Origin: Deuterostichococcus epilithicus | Taxonomy: Eukaryota; Chlorophyta; Trebouxiophyceae; Prasiolales; Stichococcaceae | Direction: 5' to 3' | Assembly: GCA_033439295.1 (NCBI GenBank) | Contig: JAVTLE010000007.1 | Location: 620,001 to 684,000, forward strand | DNA length: 64,000 bases | Shown: positions 31,606 to 42,651 of the stretch, piece after piece | Layout: every line of letters starts with the position of its first letter | Numbering within the stretch: position 1 is the stretch's first letter | The notes under the pieces: model-generated | What the model was told of the DNA's origin: nothing | The model's database searches: none | What the model saw: only the letters and a program-made list of their open reading frames with translations | Translations under genes and position numbers: made by a program

Positions 31606-33427
31606 TCATGTGCCAAATGCGCGGTCCCCGGCGTCGCCCAACCCAGGCACAATGTACCCCTTGTCATTGAGCTCCGCATCGATTGTTGCCGTGTACACCT
31701 TCAACCCTGCAGCATATTCAATTGGCTCAGCTTGCAGGAGAATGATCAGAAATAGATGCTTTGATCGAGATGGTATTATCCATGTGTCAGATGAAGCGTT
31801 GTGCTGCACGCTGACGCCAGAATGCCTCAGACATAGACTCGCCCTGTTGGTTGATGCGGTTCATACCTGGGTATTTTTCCGAGAGCTGCTTCAGCGCGGG
31901 CGGCGCCACCGTAATGGACAGCACACGGATGAGCTCGGGCGTGCCGCCGCGTGACACGATCTCATCCAGCACCTGCGCGCGCCAGAACCGCTTTTGCATC
32001 TTCCAAGTAGGTCGCCAACATACATTTGCGACCAACTGCCTGAAATGCCTGGCAGCTTTGCAGCAGTTTCAGCGCTTGGCGTCACAGATTGCCACAGCTG
32101 CCATGCAGGCGCACACAAAGCAACAAGATCCAACTTCCTGACAGGCGCACGTGCCTGCACCATCGTGCCGCCCGTGGCCATCATGGGGTCGCTGACCAGT
32201 ATCCGGTCGTCCGGCGCAAAGGACTTTGGCAGCTTGTTCAGGTACCATGACGCCTAGACATGAAGACACCAACCGCTTGAATCGCAGTGTACTCTGCATG
32301 TGCGCCCGCACAGCCATATGCACGGCAGAACTGATCAGGTGCAGCCCGCAGGTTTTGCACACTCCGACGGCCCCCTCTGCAGCGACACTGATCCCCAAGG
32401 GGGGCAAAGCGGCATGCTAGCAACGCAGCGTCCAAGCGGCGTTGCTTGCCTGAAACGTCTCCTCATTCCGCACGAGGCCCACGTGGTAGGTCTCATACGC
32501 CGGCAGCACCGTCGCGATCTGCTCCAGGGGCACCAGCCCCGCACGCAGGATTGGCACCACCTGCGCGGGGAGCAGGGCAGCTCCCTCAGGAGGGCGCCTG
32601 CGCGCTTGCCCTCAGGGCGTGGCATCGCCCGTAGGCTGGCATGTTGCTCGCCGACGGCACCGGCCTCCCTGGCGAGGGCTGGCACTGCCTGCAGCGGGTG
32701 AGCCTGCTTGGACCCGCAAGGACTGGGGGGGAGCACAAGAGCTCTCACAGCATCGACATGTGTCGAATTTGTTCAGTCACATTCGAATGTGCCTTCGTGG
32801 GCCGCGCGGCGTCACGATGGTGCTGTCAGCATGAGCCGCACAGCACCCTGGAACCTGCCTATCTGCACTGATTGCAGCGCTGCATTCCCACCTTCACGGG
32901 CCGCGTGACGTCCACGATGGTGCCGTCCGCGGGGCCCACCGGCGTCTGCAGCTCCAGTTCCATGGTGGGCAGCCAGTCGCGGGCCGCCTCGTACACCAGC
33001 AGCCGCCCCAGCTCCGCCATGGCGGAGCGGAAGACCGGCGTCGGCGTCATCTCGCTGCGCAGCGTGGCGAGCCAATGGCCCACCAGCGGGTGCGGCGGCA
33101 CGTGCACCTGCGGAATGCAGGCGGTGCGTGGCGAGCCTCGAGGTTGGCTTCAGCTCTGTGGAATATCGATCGCAGCAGAGGCCCTTTCAGTGGGGCTTCA
33201 CCGTGAAGCGGACTGTCCGCCTCTGTAGAGTTCCGCGCATCCCGCTGCAGTTGCGCCGTTGATGACGCCAACGCTCCCAAAATGCTAAAACTCATCGGCA
33301 TGCCAAAGCTGCAGGAATCGAAGCAAGGACGGCCGCGCACCAGCATTTGCTTTGCCGCCGTCACGATGGTGTGCCGCGCCGCGTGCGGCCGTCGCCGGTG
33401 CGGCTGCTGATGTGAAGGCTTGAGCAT
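31606..33427 (-). CDS. UPP: Uracil phosphoribosyltransferase, probably plastid-targeted
   Basis: UPRTase makes UMP from uracil and PRPP in pyrimidine salvage. I choose the ATG at 33427. It opens a basic, hydroxylated leader ([20 protein letters not shown]) that resembles a plastid transit peptide and splices in frame to [19 protein letters not shown]. Then come [39 protein letters not shown] (about 32465-32560), [30 protein letters not shown] with the PRPP-binding DPMMATGGT (about 32170-32250), [17 protein letters not shown], and the uracil-binding [18 protein letters not shown] at the stop (31606). All catalytic blocks are intact. It looks like a stand-alone UPRT rather than the uridine kinase-UPRT fusion common in plants, because no kinase domain precedes it. 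Confidence 0.93.
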
Positions 33428-34069
33428 TTGCAAAGGACGACCCCTAGACCATATGCTTTCGAATGATCGGCCTGCCAAGCTGCAGCGACTGCAGCGCTGT
33501 GTTGAGCTTGTCATCCAGCCCGAGTGCTGCATGGTCATCAAAAAGCGTCAGCGCGGGACTTGATCGGATCGCCCCGCACCCAGCGTCTGATCGATCTGTA
33601 ACTTTAGCAGAGGTTTCTGGTACCGGCAATCACTCTTGCAGCGGCTGTCACGGGCGTGTGTCGCAAGCTCGTACCCACACTCCCACAGACAACAGTCGGT
33701 TACGTGATCGCCATCCTCTACCACCTGTTCACGTGCTCGACTGCTTCCTCTGACCACCAGCACCCGCATCATGCGTGCTGCATGCGAAAGCAGCAGGTGG
33801 TGCGGAAACTGCGACATTTTGCAGTCACGACCGTCAGCTTGCACCGCGCTAACAACGCTCAAGGCGTGACGAAATCAGTTCGGTGACGCACCGTTAGAGC
33901 GTGCGCAAGCTTGCGGTCGGGGTAGCTGCACTGACACCCAGCCGAGGATGCAAGGTCTTCACTGAGCCTGCCTGCAACAGTTTGCTCGCACCTGCGGCAG
34001 AGACAAAGGCATAGGCAGAAAGCTGCACTAGGGGATTCAAACAGCAGCTGCCTGCCAGAGAACAGTAGC
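33428..34069. promoter_or_regulatory. Divergent promoter region, UPRT / coiled-coil membrane protein
   Basis: About 640 bases between divergent start codons, with no recognisable gene or repeat. No clear TATA box. Confidence 0.55.
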
Positions 34070-36036
34070 ATGGACGTCAACAGAGAGGTTGGATCGCGCC
34101 TCGTCAGGAGTGGAGGCTACCTCATCAACCTGCAGGCAAGGCTCGATTGAGCTATCACGAGATGGCGGCGTATGACGCATCCCTCGCGCTGGCACCGTCC
34201 GCACCTTACGCCGCTCTGGTCGCAAGGGTTTCTCCACCATGCAGGCCAAAGCGCTGCTGCTGCCGCTAAATTTGTGCCGCGTGTGGCTGTCGGGGAGCCT
34301 GAACGTGCTACTGGCGTTATTCCACCTCATGGTGCGCCCCTGCGGCACTGTCTGGCGAGTGGCACGCTGCTGAGATGCTGCTGATTGGTGACAGGCACCT
34401 AAAGACACCATATGTGCCAAACCACATCGCCTTATATGATCTCTTGCTTCGTCTGGTATTCAGGGTATCATGCCCAACGAGTTTTCAAACCGAGTAAAGG
34501 TACGTCAGAGGATGAGAATGTGGTCAAGCAGCAATAGCAACTTGTGAGCTAGGCTCCTGCGAAACATGTTCAGCTGTCACGTTGGAGATCTGGGCTCTGC
34601 CAGCGAACATTCATTCAGCTCCGTCGCAGATAGCGGAGCTGAACCGACACATTGACAACATGCACCAGCGGGAAGAGGAGTACCGGCGCAGGCTCCAGGT
34701 GGCCAAGTTTACACTGTGTCGTTGTGAATAGAATTAAGGACACTCTTCTTTGAACAGAACCAAGGCCACAACCCCCGTACTTAAATGTTTTGGCTGCATT
34801 TGCTCTCTTTGCAGTTTGCAAGTTGCTGCAGCATGTTCATTGCGCCACCGAATCCGCATACGCTTGTGCAGACTCTGTCGGGGCAGCTGGAGGCACAGAG
34901 CAAGGACAAGGGCAAAGCCATCAAGAAGTTGCAGCGGGTGCGAGCTGCTGCAAGCTGCTCATGCATTGCGTGCATCTGTCAAGTTGAATGTGTGTGTAAC
35001 GGCTCGTCCTTTGCGACGAGAAGGACCTTGACAGGAGCTGTGCGTGGCCTGCCAATGACCCTGCTTGAGCACTATGTATTTCCACCTCAGTTGAAGCCTG
35101 GAGTGGGTTGGTGCAGGCACGAGCAGACGCGCTGGAGCTGTCGCTGTCGCTTGAGGGCTTGCAGGTGACGCTCCGATGCATAATGGCGCATTGCTGCACT
35201 GACAAGATGATGACGAAATCAATATCAACATATGCTCTTGAGCAGACCGTGAAAACCCACCTGTATGGTCGCTCCTAGGTTGCTTGCACTCATTGGCTTT
35301 TCCACTCACTGCAGGCTACCCAGCCGCGGCGCGGCGGCAGCAGCAGCGGCGGGCGCCGCGGCAGCGCCAAGCTGACGCACTCGATGCTGTGGGGCGCAGT
35401 GCTGGCGGTCTACATGTGCTCCGGGACGCTGACCAGCCTGGAGTTCAAGCTGCTGCTCAGCGTGATCGTGCCGGTGGGTGGCCTGTCTCAATCGTGAATG
35501 TCCGTGCACATGAATGCATGATCAGACTGGAAATTCATGACCCTAAGCAGACTTCCGAACCAGGCTGGCACTGCATAGCCCAGATGCAAGCTTGCCCGTG
35601 TGGGCCAGGTGTTGGGTTGGAGTACCGCGCCTTGCACATCTGGTGGGCATGACGACAGACCTGAGCTGATCCACGCCAGGCACCAATGCTGTGGCGGCTT
35701 GAACTGAACATTTGATAGGGCAGATGGCTTGGAGCTGGCTCGGACGGCTCAACTGAGCAAGCTTGTGAGATATTCGCAGGTGGCACTGATTTACTTCATG
35801 CAGCAGACATCGCCCAGCCGACATGAGCCAGGCTGGCAGATCGTCATGATACAGTGCGTCTCGTCAGGTAAGGGAAAGCAGGCGATTTGCAGCAGCTGCA
35901 TATTGGCCCACTGCTGCCTGCCATGATGCACCCACTCTCAAGGACCATAAAGAAATATGTGTGATGCCTGCTGATCTCCTGCGCGTTGTTTTTCACAGGT
36001 GTGCTTGGGTTTGCGCTGAACCATCTGGTCTGCTGA
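34070..36036 (+). CDS. Unrecognised small coiled-coil membrane protein
   Basis: I do not recognise the family, but the model is strong. Eight exons (34070-34135, 34464-34499, 34630-34698, 34872-34937, 35117-35164, 35315-35473, 35780-35867, 35999-36036) splice with every junction in frame to a 189-aa protein. It begins MDVNREVGSRLVRSGGYLIN. A charged coiled coil follows (about residues 35-95: IAELNRHIDNMHQREEEYRR, LSGQLEAQSKDKGKAIKKLQ), then a Gly/Ser/Arg linker, then hydrophobic segments SMLWGAVLAVYMCSG and LLLSVIVPVALIYFMQ, and a hydrophobic C-terminal tail VLGFALNHLVC. No signal peptide is evident. The first intron has a GC donor (gcaagg). The layout suggests a tail-region membrane anchor with a cytosolic coil, perhaps a tether, but that is inference. 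The start codon could lie further upstream. Confidence 0.72.
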
Positions 36037-36466
36037 CAATCGACACCTCGCTCTTTGAGAGCGAGGCACGAACAGAACAACAGCTGCAGATGCCGTTTCA
36101 ATTGCATGAGGAGAGCGGAGTGGCGATGTGTTGGGCGAATCTTCGATTGCGGCTTGCTTGCGTTGTACAATAACACGGATCAGGTACAAACGAGCTTGCA
36201 ACAAGCAAGCACTTCTGATTTTGCATGATTTTCACAGGACTGCAGAAGGCAGAACTTACAGTGCAACCATCTGTTTCAACTAAGTCAACGTCAACACACC
36301 TTTCTGGTCAATACAATTTTTGGCTGCTGACAACCAATAGCCAGAGACTGCTTTCTGCACTGAACTGATGCAAGCAGTAAGACTGCTGTAGTGGCAGGCT
36401 TAGCTCAGGTTCTTAGTGATCTCAGCACCTAGAGAGACACCGCCCCTGGTGGCTCAGTAGACGCCG
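36037..36466. other. Convergent intergenic gap, coiled-coil membrane protein / HMG-box gene
   Basis: 430 bases of facing 3' regions. Nothing else seen. Confidence 0.6.
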
Positions 36467-39400
36467 TCACTGTTGCAGCTGTGCCGCCGGCTGCTGCTGC
36501 ACGTGCGGCTCGCCGAAGGCCGCTGTTCCTTGCACGCCGTCGACCGGCTGCCCGCCGTGCTGCCCAAACTGCTGCTGCGGCTCTTGCTGCTGCTGCGGCC
36601 GCGGGAAGCTTTGGGCCGACAGCTGCTGCGCATAGACGCCATACACGTCAGCTGGGAAGGCACCGCCGCCGGCGCTGCCGCCGGCCGCCTCGGCGTCGGC
36701 ATGGCTGACGTGCGGCACGTCCGCCGACTGCGGCAGGCCCTGCAGCGCCGGCGAGTCCATGGGCAGCTCCTCGATGATGCAGGAGGCGCCCTCGAACTCC
36801 AGCTGCTCCGCTTCCATCTGCTCCGCCTGCGACTGCGGCAGGTTTGAGGCGCAGCATCAGGGTACATCAGATGATGCGGGAGGCGCCCTCGAAGTCCAGC
36901 TGCCTCGCCTCCAATTTTCCGCCTGATATCGCAGCAGAGGTTGCGGGATATTCAGGCACGATGTTTGGTCATCAGTTTGCTGCAGGCGCGCCCTCACACG
37001 CGCTCGATCCACCTCCGTGTGCGCCGCCAACAACTATAGAAGGGCTGAGGGCGAGGTCGCTCTGAAGCTCGCATGAGCGGCGCCCTCGGCCGGCAGGTGT
37101 CCCACCGGCAGATCTGACGCCTTTTGCACCGGCAGAGACGCCTCGTGTATGGATCCGCCACGCAGCAGCAGCCACAGGCTGCAGTCCTCCCGACTTGGGG
37201 ATGCAGGCTCGACCAGCCAACAACCACCACAAGCTGGCAGCACCTTCCCCGAGCTGCAGCTGCCGAGCCGACGCTGCCGCGGGGCGCCCTGAACCTTTTG
37301 CTTTTCGCGCACCTGCATGACGCGGAATGCAGAGTCGGCCAGCCGCTCCTGGGGCGTCAGCTCCTTTAGGCGCGCCCACTGCGTCCGCGCCGCCTCCGCC
37401 GCCGCCTCGAAGCCCGCCCGCTCCTCTGCAATGGCAGCGTGTGATGGAAGCGTATGAATTTGAAGCATCTGGTCGATGCGTCGAGCACGCGGCTGCCTGG
37501 AAGCAGGTGCTTTGTGGCAGGCCATGGCATGCACTGCTCCGCCGCAGTTTCGCCCCACAGGCGCTGCGGCTGGGAAGGCGGCTCCGCGATGCTGCGGGGC
37601 GACGGCGCTCTGGTCTGCTACAGGGTCGGAGCATGCTCACCTGCGGACATGGCGTTCCAGCGGTCGCTGGCCATCTGGCCGACGATGCGCAGTGGCGTTG
37701 CCTCCTGCAGGTGCTGCGCCTGCAGCAGCCGATCAGAAGCAGACACATGAAAGGCTATGGCCTATGCTGAGAGCCGTGCAGTGCGGTGGGCGAGACACAG
37801 GCAGCCGCCGTCAGGATTGTGCACCCAACACTACCGCCGGAAGGCGGTGCGACAAGATGGAAAAGATGAATGTGGGCCTCAAGATCCAGCTCGGGGGCGA
37901 GCTCAACCTGCACTGCAGCTGGGGGCTGGTAAGGCAAAGTCTAGTTGCTGACTGCACATCTCGGGAACCCAAAACAAGGGCGCACCCGGTACTGCCGCCG
38001 GAAGTCGCTCAGGAAGAAGGAGTAGGCAGTCTGCGGGCGGCGCTGCTCCGACGGGTCGCGGCCGCCGCCGCTGCGCCGCAGCGGCTTCGGGTTTGCTGCA
38101 TTGTACTCCTCCATCGCCTTTGCGTAGTTTGTCTGCAGCGGATGACGACGTTTACACCATCATCCCAGTGCGTAGCTGGTCTGCGGCGCACGCAGACATG
38201 TCCAACACCTCTGCATAGCGGGGTATGCGGCGCGTCCGGCACCGCGGGTCGAGCTGGACATCCGGCCTGGCGGCTTGTGCCGCGGCGCGGTGCGGTGCGG
38301 TGCGGTGCGGGTGATGACCTTGCACGCATGACCGTCGAGCAGGCTTTCGAAGGTTTCTTCTGCAGAAGGAGCGCCTTGCTCTTGATTGAGAGCGCCTGGC
38401 AGTCCGCCTGCCGGTGACCCAGCGACTTGCGGCTGCAGGTCGGCCAGCGAGTGACCCCTTGCAAGATTCGTTGCCTGGCATCCAGAGCAGCGGGAGCACC
38501 CCCAAGAGGGAAAGTTCTGAAGACGCACCTTGCTTTCCACGGACAGCGCCTGGTAGCCAGCCTTGTCCGCCTCTGACATAGCGCGCCAGCGCTCGCCGGC
38601 AGCCCGCGCCATGTCCGCCACCTTCGTGACACCCGGATTGTCCTGCGAGACAATTTTCTTATTGACAATACATCAGGAACTTAAGCCCTTTGGGTCGGGC
38701 GCTTCTTGGTCCGCCCGCCCACCTGCACCATGTCTGCCACTTTCGCCACCTCCAGGATGTCATGCGAAATATGTCCCAGATCCAAACATTCAGGAAGACT
38801 CGTGGCCTCTCGATCGTGTGAGCCGCCTCTTTGCGCCATGCAAGCCCTCCCTGCCGGCAGCAGGCGGCGCCCACAGCCAGCGCGGACGCGGCCGCCTCAG
38901 CAGCTGCAGCGCCAGCGGCGCCTCACCGATTTGCAAAAGCCGCACTCGCAAAGGATGCTTCGTAGCAGCCGCCTTGTAGCTGCTCGCGGCCAGGACAATC
39001 GCAGTGACCGGAGTGAGACCCCCACAGAAAGCAACTGATAAGTCCATGGAGTGCACACCTTCTTGTGCTGTTCCCGAAACTCCGCCAGGAAGAACATGTA
39101 GGCCGAGCGCGGCCTCCGCGGCGCGTCCTCTGGCTTCTTGCTGCGCGTCTTCTTCAGTGTCACCGGCTGCGCGCTGCGCACAACCTCACCGTGCACGTCA
39201 GTTGGCGTGTCGACATGTCTGCCGAGTGGTCGCAGCTCCTTGCTAAGCATTTGTCTTTCGGCAGCGCCGACTGCACGCTGAGCACGCCACAGTGCATCCC
39301 CCGGCGTGTCAGTTAGCCAGGCATGTTTGTCGAGTGCATGCAGCGTCTCATATGCTGTCTGGATGCTGCTGCCAATCCGGACGGGGTTGTTCGACCTTGC

Positions 39401-40536
39401 CAGGGTGCGGCTGTACCCGCTGCCTCCCGCACACATAGATGCACAAGAACCTACCTGAGGTCGCCTGATTGCTTGGCCTTGGCAGCACGTTTGGGCGCCG
39501 GCGGCGCCGGCGCTGGCGCCGGCGCAAATGCCACGGCGCTGACAGCGTACCGCGTGGCCGGCAGTTCCAGCAGGTAGTATACCCGCTGCTCAGGCGGTAG
39601 CGGCTTTGCCACCCGCAGCTGCGCGTCCGGCATGGCACCCTCGGCACCGCCGCCGCCGCCGCTGACAACTGGCAGCTGCCCGGCGCCGGCGCTGCGCTGC
39701 TGCCGCAGCGGCAGCCGCTGCGCCGCTGGCGCTGACTGCGACGCCGGGCGCGGCAGCCGTGCCGAAGTGTGCTGGTGGAAGGGCAAGTACCCTCCTGCAC
39801 ATGCATGACAGCGCAGTCAGGTTTGATCTCTGCACCTGAACTCGAAGGAAGTTTCAACAAAACAAGCTTCTTGAAAGCTACAGCATCTGCGAAGAGCGTG
39901 TAGGGCAAAACACACAGCAGTCACCATAAATGTTGCTTCTGCATTCAGGAAGATGCCCTGGCTATCCAGGTGCGGCAAACTTGCAGCCAGGCAGTAGCAA
40001 ACACTGCACCTGCAGAGCGGGCGGGCAGCTGCTGCTGCTGCTGATGATGCTGCGACAGCGGCGGTTGCTGCTGGAGCTGCGGCAGCTGCGGCAGCTGATG
40101 CTGTTGCTGGGCCTGCTGCGGCAGCGGCAGCGGGAGCAGCTGCTGTATGTGATTCACTGACGGTCGCGGCTGCTGAAAGCTGTGCGCAGGCTGCTGCTGA
40201 GACTGCTGCTGCTGCTGGTTCAGCTCGGGCTGCTGGTGCGCCGCCAACGGCGCGAGGACCGCTGTATGCAGGCCATTCGGCAGCGGGATGGGGATTGGCA
40301 GCCCGCTTCCAAGCTGTGGATGCTGCTGCTGCGCCTGCTGCTGGAGCGGTGCATGCTGCTGCGTGTGCGGGCCACCTGCATCAGTCTCAAACACGTGTGG
40401 TCTTGAAGAAGAAAGCTGCAAGAAAGAAAGCAAACGGCCTGTCCCGGGCACAAGCATGCAAGTCTGACAGCGCCAAGCGGGTGCGGCAGCAAGCCGGCGC
40501 ACCTGGCTGCCCATACGAGGCGCCCTCCGCAGCCAT
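36467..40536 (-). CDS. Protein with two HMG boxes and Gln-rich ends
   Basis: HMG boxes bend or bind DNA in chromatin and transcription. The ATG at 40536 gives MAAEGASYGQ, which splices to a long Gln/Pro-rich N-terminus (about 39990-40430). A middle exon has LPPEQRVYYLLELPATRYAV (about 39540-39600). HMG box 1 is RRPRSAYMFFLAEFREQHKK (about 39060-39110) joined to DNPGVTKVADMARAAGERWR and MSEADKAGYQALSVESK (about 38530-38645), leading into NYAKAMEEYNAANPKP. Box 2 starts RRPQTAYSFFLSDFRRQYR (about 37990-38040) and continues LRIVGQMASDRWNAMSA (about 37640-37700) and EERAGFEAAAEAARTQW (about 37375-37430). The C-terminal exon (36467-36817) is acidic, then Gln-rich, ending AAQLQQ. Gln-rich ends suggest a transcriptional co-regulator. 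The gene is divergent from ELIP. Confidence 0.82.
36773..36930. repeat. Duplicated exon start in the HMG-box gene
   Basis: 36773-36832 and 36869-36928 share gatgatgc(a/g)ggaggcgccctc then gaa(c/g)tccagctgc. The first copy encodes the MEAEQLEFEGASCIIEELP region of the last exon. The second lies 96 bases away, upstream in gene sense, in the preceding intron or exon. Confidence 0.85.
38286..38310. repeat. Short (gcggt)n tandem repeat
   Basis: About five units of gcggt in an HMG-box gene intron. Confidence 0.85.
38585..38769. repeat. Decayed copy of an HMG-box exon in its own intron
   Basis: The exon start at 38585-38650 (gene sense DNPGVTKVADMARAAGERW) has a diverged copy at 38706-38769, reading VAKVADMVQVGGR in gene sense. 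The true exon has a tcgcag acceptor. The matching place in the copy reads ttcgcat, so its acceptor is lost. Confidence 0.8.
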
Positions 40537-40982
40537 GTTGGGCCGTTCCAGACGTCTCGAAGTGCCACTCAACGGCGAGAATATAAAAGAAACCGACCGT
40601 TGGGTGCGCCAGACAGGGTGCTGCAGTAACCACTGCGATCTCGTCGTCTGTCGAGGAGCTTGAAGCTTGGCAAGGCTCCTGTGCGCACTTCTGAGCGGCA
40701 GGCTGCGTAAATTACAGCGATCGTCGACTGCGGGTGTCGGCGATGAGGAGCGCGCACTGTGTGCTGCAAGTACTGCGTACTTTGTGCCGGTCGTGCCGTT
40801 GCAAGAGTACCCAAGGGAGTTGCAATGCACAATGATCGCTTCAGTACGCCAACGACCCCTGAAGGAGTGACGCTGCGCATCGGCGCCAAGGCCCGGCAAA
40901 CGGCTGGATCGCGCTTGCAAAACACCGTGTTTCAATCTACAAAGCGTCCACGAATCGTGACCTGAAGACGGCGCCCGCCAAG
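40537..40982. promoter_or_regulatory. Divergent promoter region, HMG-box gene / ELIP
   Basis: 446 bases between divergent starts. A TATA-like tataaaag is at about 40580-40587 on the plus strand, about 400 bases upstream of the ELIP start codon, so it would imply a long leader. No other element recognised. Confidence 0.5.
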
Positions 40983-42206
40983 ATGGCACTGCACATTACC
41001 ACCACACAGATGCTGCAGGTAGGCCCTCGCGAGCCAGCGAGCCACCGGTGCCCACATGACACTCCTGATTCCACTGGAACATTTTATCATGCTTGCAAAT
41101 GTTGGTCGCAGACGCAGTGCCGCACGGGCAGGTTGCCCCCATCCTGCCCGCAGCAGTGCGCGCCCTTCAATCAGCGGCGGCAGCAGGCCTGCCGGCTGCG
41201 GCGGGTGCTGGTGCGCGCGGAGGAGGAGGCGCAGGCGCAGGATGGTGCTGCCGCTCCGGCGGAGACGTCGCTCTTCTCCAGCGGCAGCGGCAAGATCACC
41301 GGGTCGCTGTCCTACACAGAGGACAAAGAGGGCTTCCAGGACGTGTTTGCCTTCGCCGGCGAACTCCCAGAGGTGCGCAGCGGGTTGCAGCAGTATCTCT
41401 CAGCGTGCACATGCCCAGAATGTGCTGGATTGTCTCCTGCAGCCAGCGGCAGGCGGTGCCTGGTGCGGCAATGTGCACCATGCTGCCTCTTACTCGCCCG
41501 GCCGAAATCCGTCCAGGGCGTGCATGCCGTTGATCATTTCCGTGTGCTCTTCATTCGGGAGCTCCTCACCGTACTTGACCTTGTGCACATCACCTTTCCC
41601 CTGACACCATGCACCCGCAGCGGCTGAACGGCCGAGTGGCGATGTGGTCCTTCGCGGCCATCGCGCTGGCGGAGTGGCAGAGCGGCAAGACGTCGCTGCA
41701 GCAGGCGGTGGATCACCCAATCGCCGCCGTCAGCTTCGGCTTACTCATCTCTGTCGCCTCGCTGGCACCAAAGTTTGCTGCCGGCGTGTCCCTCAGTGCG
41801 TCATCGGCGCTCACCTTGCCTCATTGGTGCCCGACTCGGCTCCAATTGGCCGTCGTTTCTCAACAAACTGCTCGCCTCTGCATCAGATGCGTGTCTGTTC
41901 CCGCTGGTACATCCTGCAGCCGCCTTGCGATAGCCAGGCTGCTGGCGCTGTCACAATGTCTTGCTCATCAATACGGTGGTCCCACACGGACCGTGTGGCA
42001 TAGTGAGTCACAGATCATCATCGGTTGATGTATGCTGTGACGTGTCTCCTGCAGAGGACCTGCACAGCGCAGCCAGCAAGGACAAGCTGCCACAGATCCT
42101 GGCGTTTTTCAACAAGACGCACGAGCTGTGGCTGGGCCGCATCGCAATGCTGGGCCTCACGGGCCTCGCAATTCTGGAGGGCATCCGCGGCACGGCGACC
42201 TTCTGA
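40983..42206 (+). CDS. ELIP: Early light-induced-like LHC-superfamily protein (chloroplast)
   Basis: ELIPs are three-helix thylakoid proteins of the chlorophyll a/b-binding superfamily, induced by high light and thought to hold free chlorophyll. Four exons: 40983-41018 (MALHITTTQMLQ), 41112-41372 (basic leader QRRQQACRLRRVLVRAEEEA, then SLFSSGSGKITGSLSYTEDK), 41621-41795 and 42055-42206. Together they code for 207 aa. Helix 1 carries ERLNGRVAMWSFAAIALAEW with the Glu/Asn-Gly-Arg pigment-binding signature, helix 2 is HPIAAVSFGLLISVASLAPK, and helix 3 has ELWLGRIAMLGLTGLAILEG. The leader looks like a plastid transit peptide. Length and helix number fit ELIP better than one-helix proteins or antenna LHCs. 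High-light induction is expected from the family, not shown here. Confidence 0.88.
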
Positions 42207-42651
42207 GTGAAATGCTGTATCGGTGGCCTTTGCTTTATGGATGGATCGATCTCAGTGGCCGGCAGTCGGCCGGTAGCAGACCTGGCGGTTGGTGTCGAGC
42301 CGGCCGGTGCCCAATTTTGGCAAGCGCCACAGTTGATAAGTATGTTTCGTTTGCACCTGGGGGTGTGCGGTTTCACTTGAGGGTGGGTGGGTCTGCAAGC
42401 CCATTGCAAGCAAGGAGTTGTCGCTCTCGCCAGATTTGAACATACCCTCCTACTTGTCAGTTTTATCTCTTGACCTAACGATCCATGCTGCCATGCTTAG
42501 CTGCACATGTGCTGCTTTCGTAAATTCTGCACTAGCATTGACAAACTAGATTGTCAAGCACCTCAAATCGCTTCAGCCGCGCAGCAGCATGCGCACATCG
42601 GCCAAGCTTTGCCATCCCGCATTTCCTTGAGCCCTTCAGAACACATGAGGT
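42207..42651. other. Convergent intergenic gap, ELIP / unknown acidic protein
   Basis: 445 bases of facing 3' regions. Nothing else seen. Confidence 0.6.

Noticed and set aside
40578-40590. TATA box for ELIP
   Set aside because: The motif is good, but about 400 bases from the start codon and only about 45 bases from the divergent HMG-box ATG. Not assigned without TSS data.
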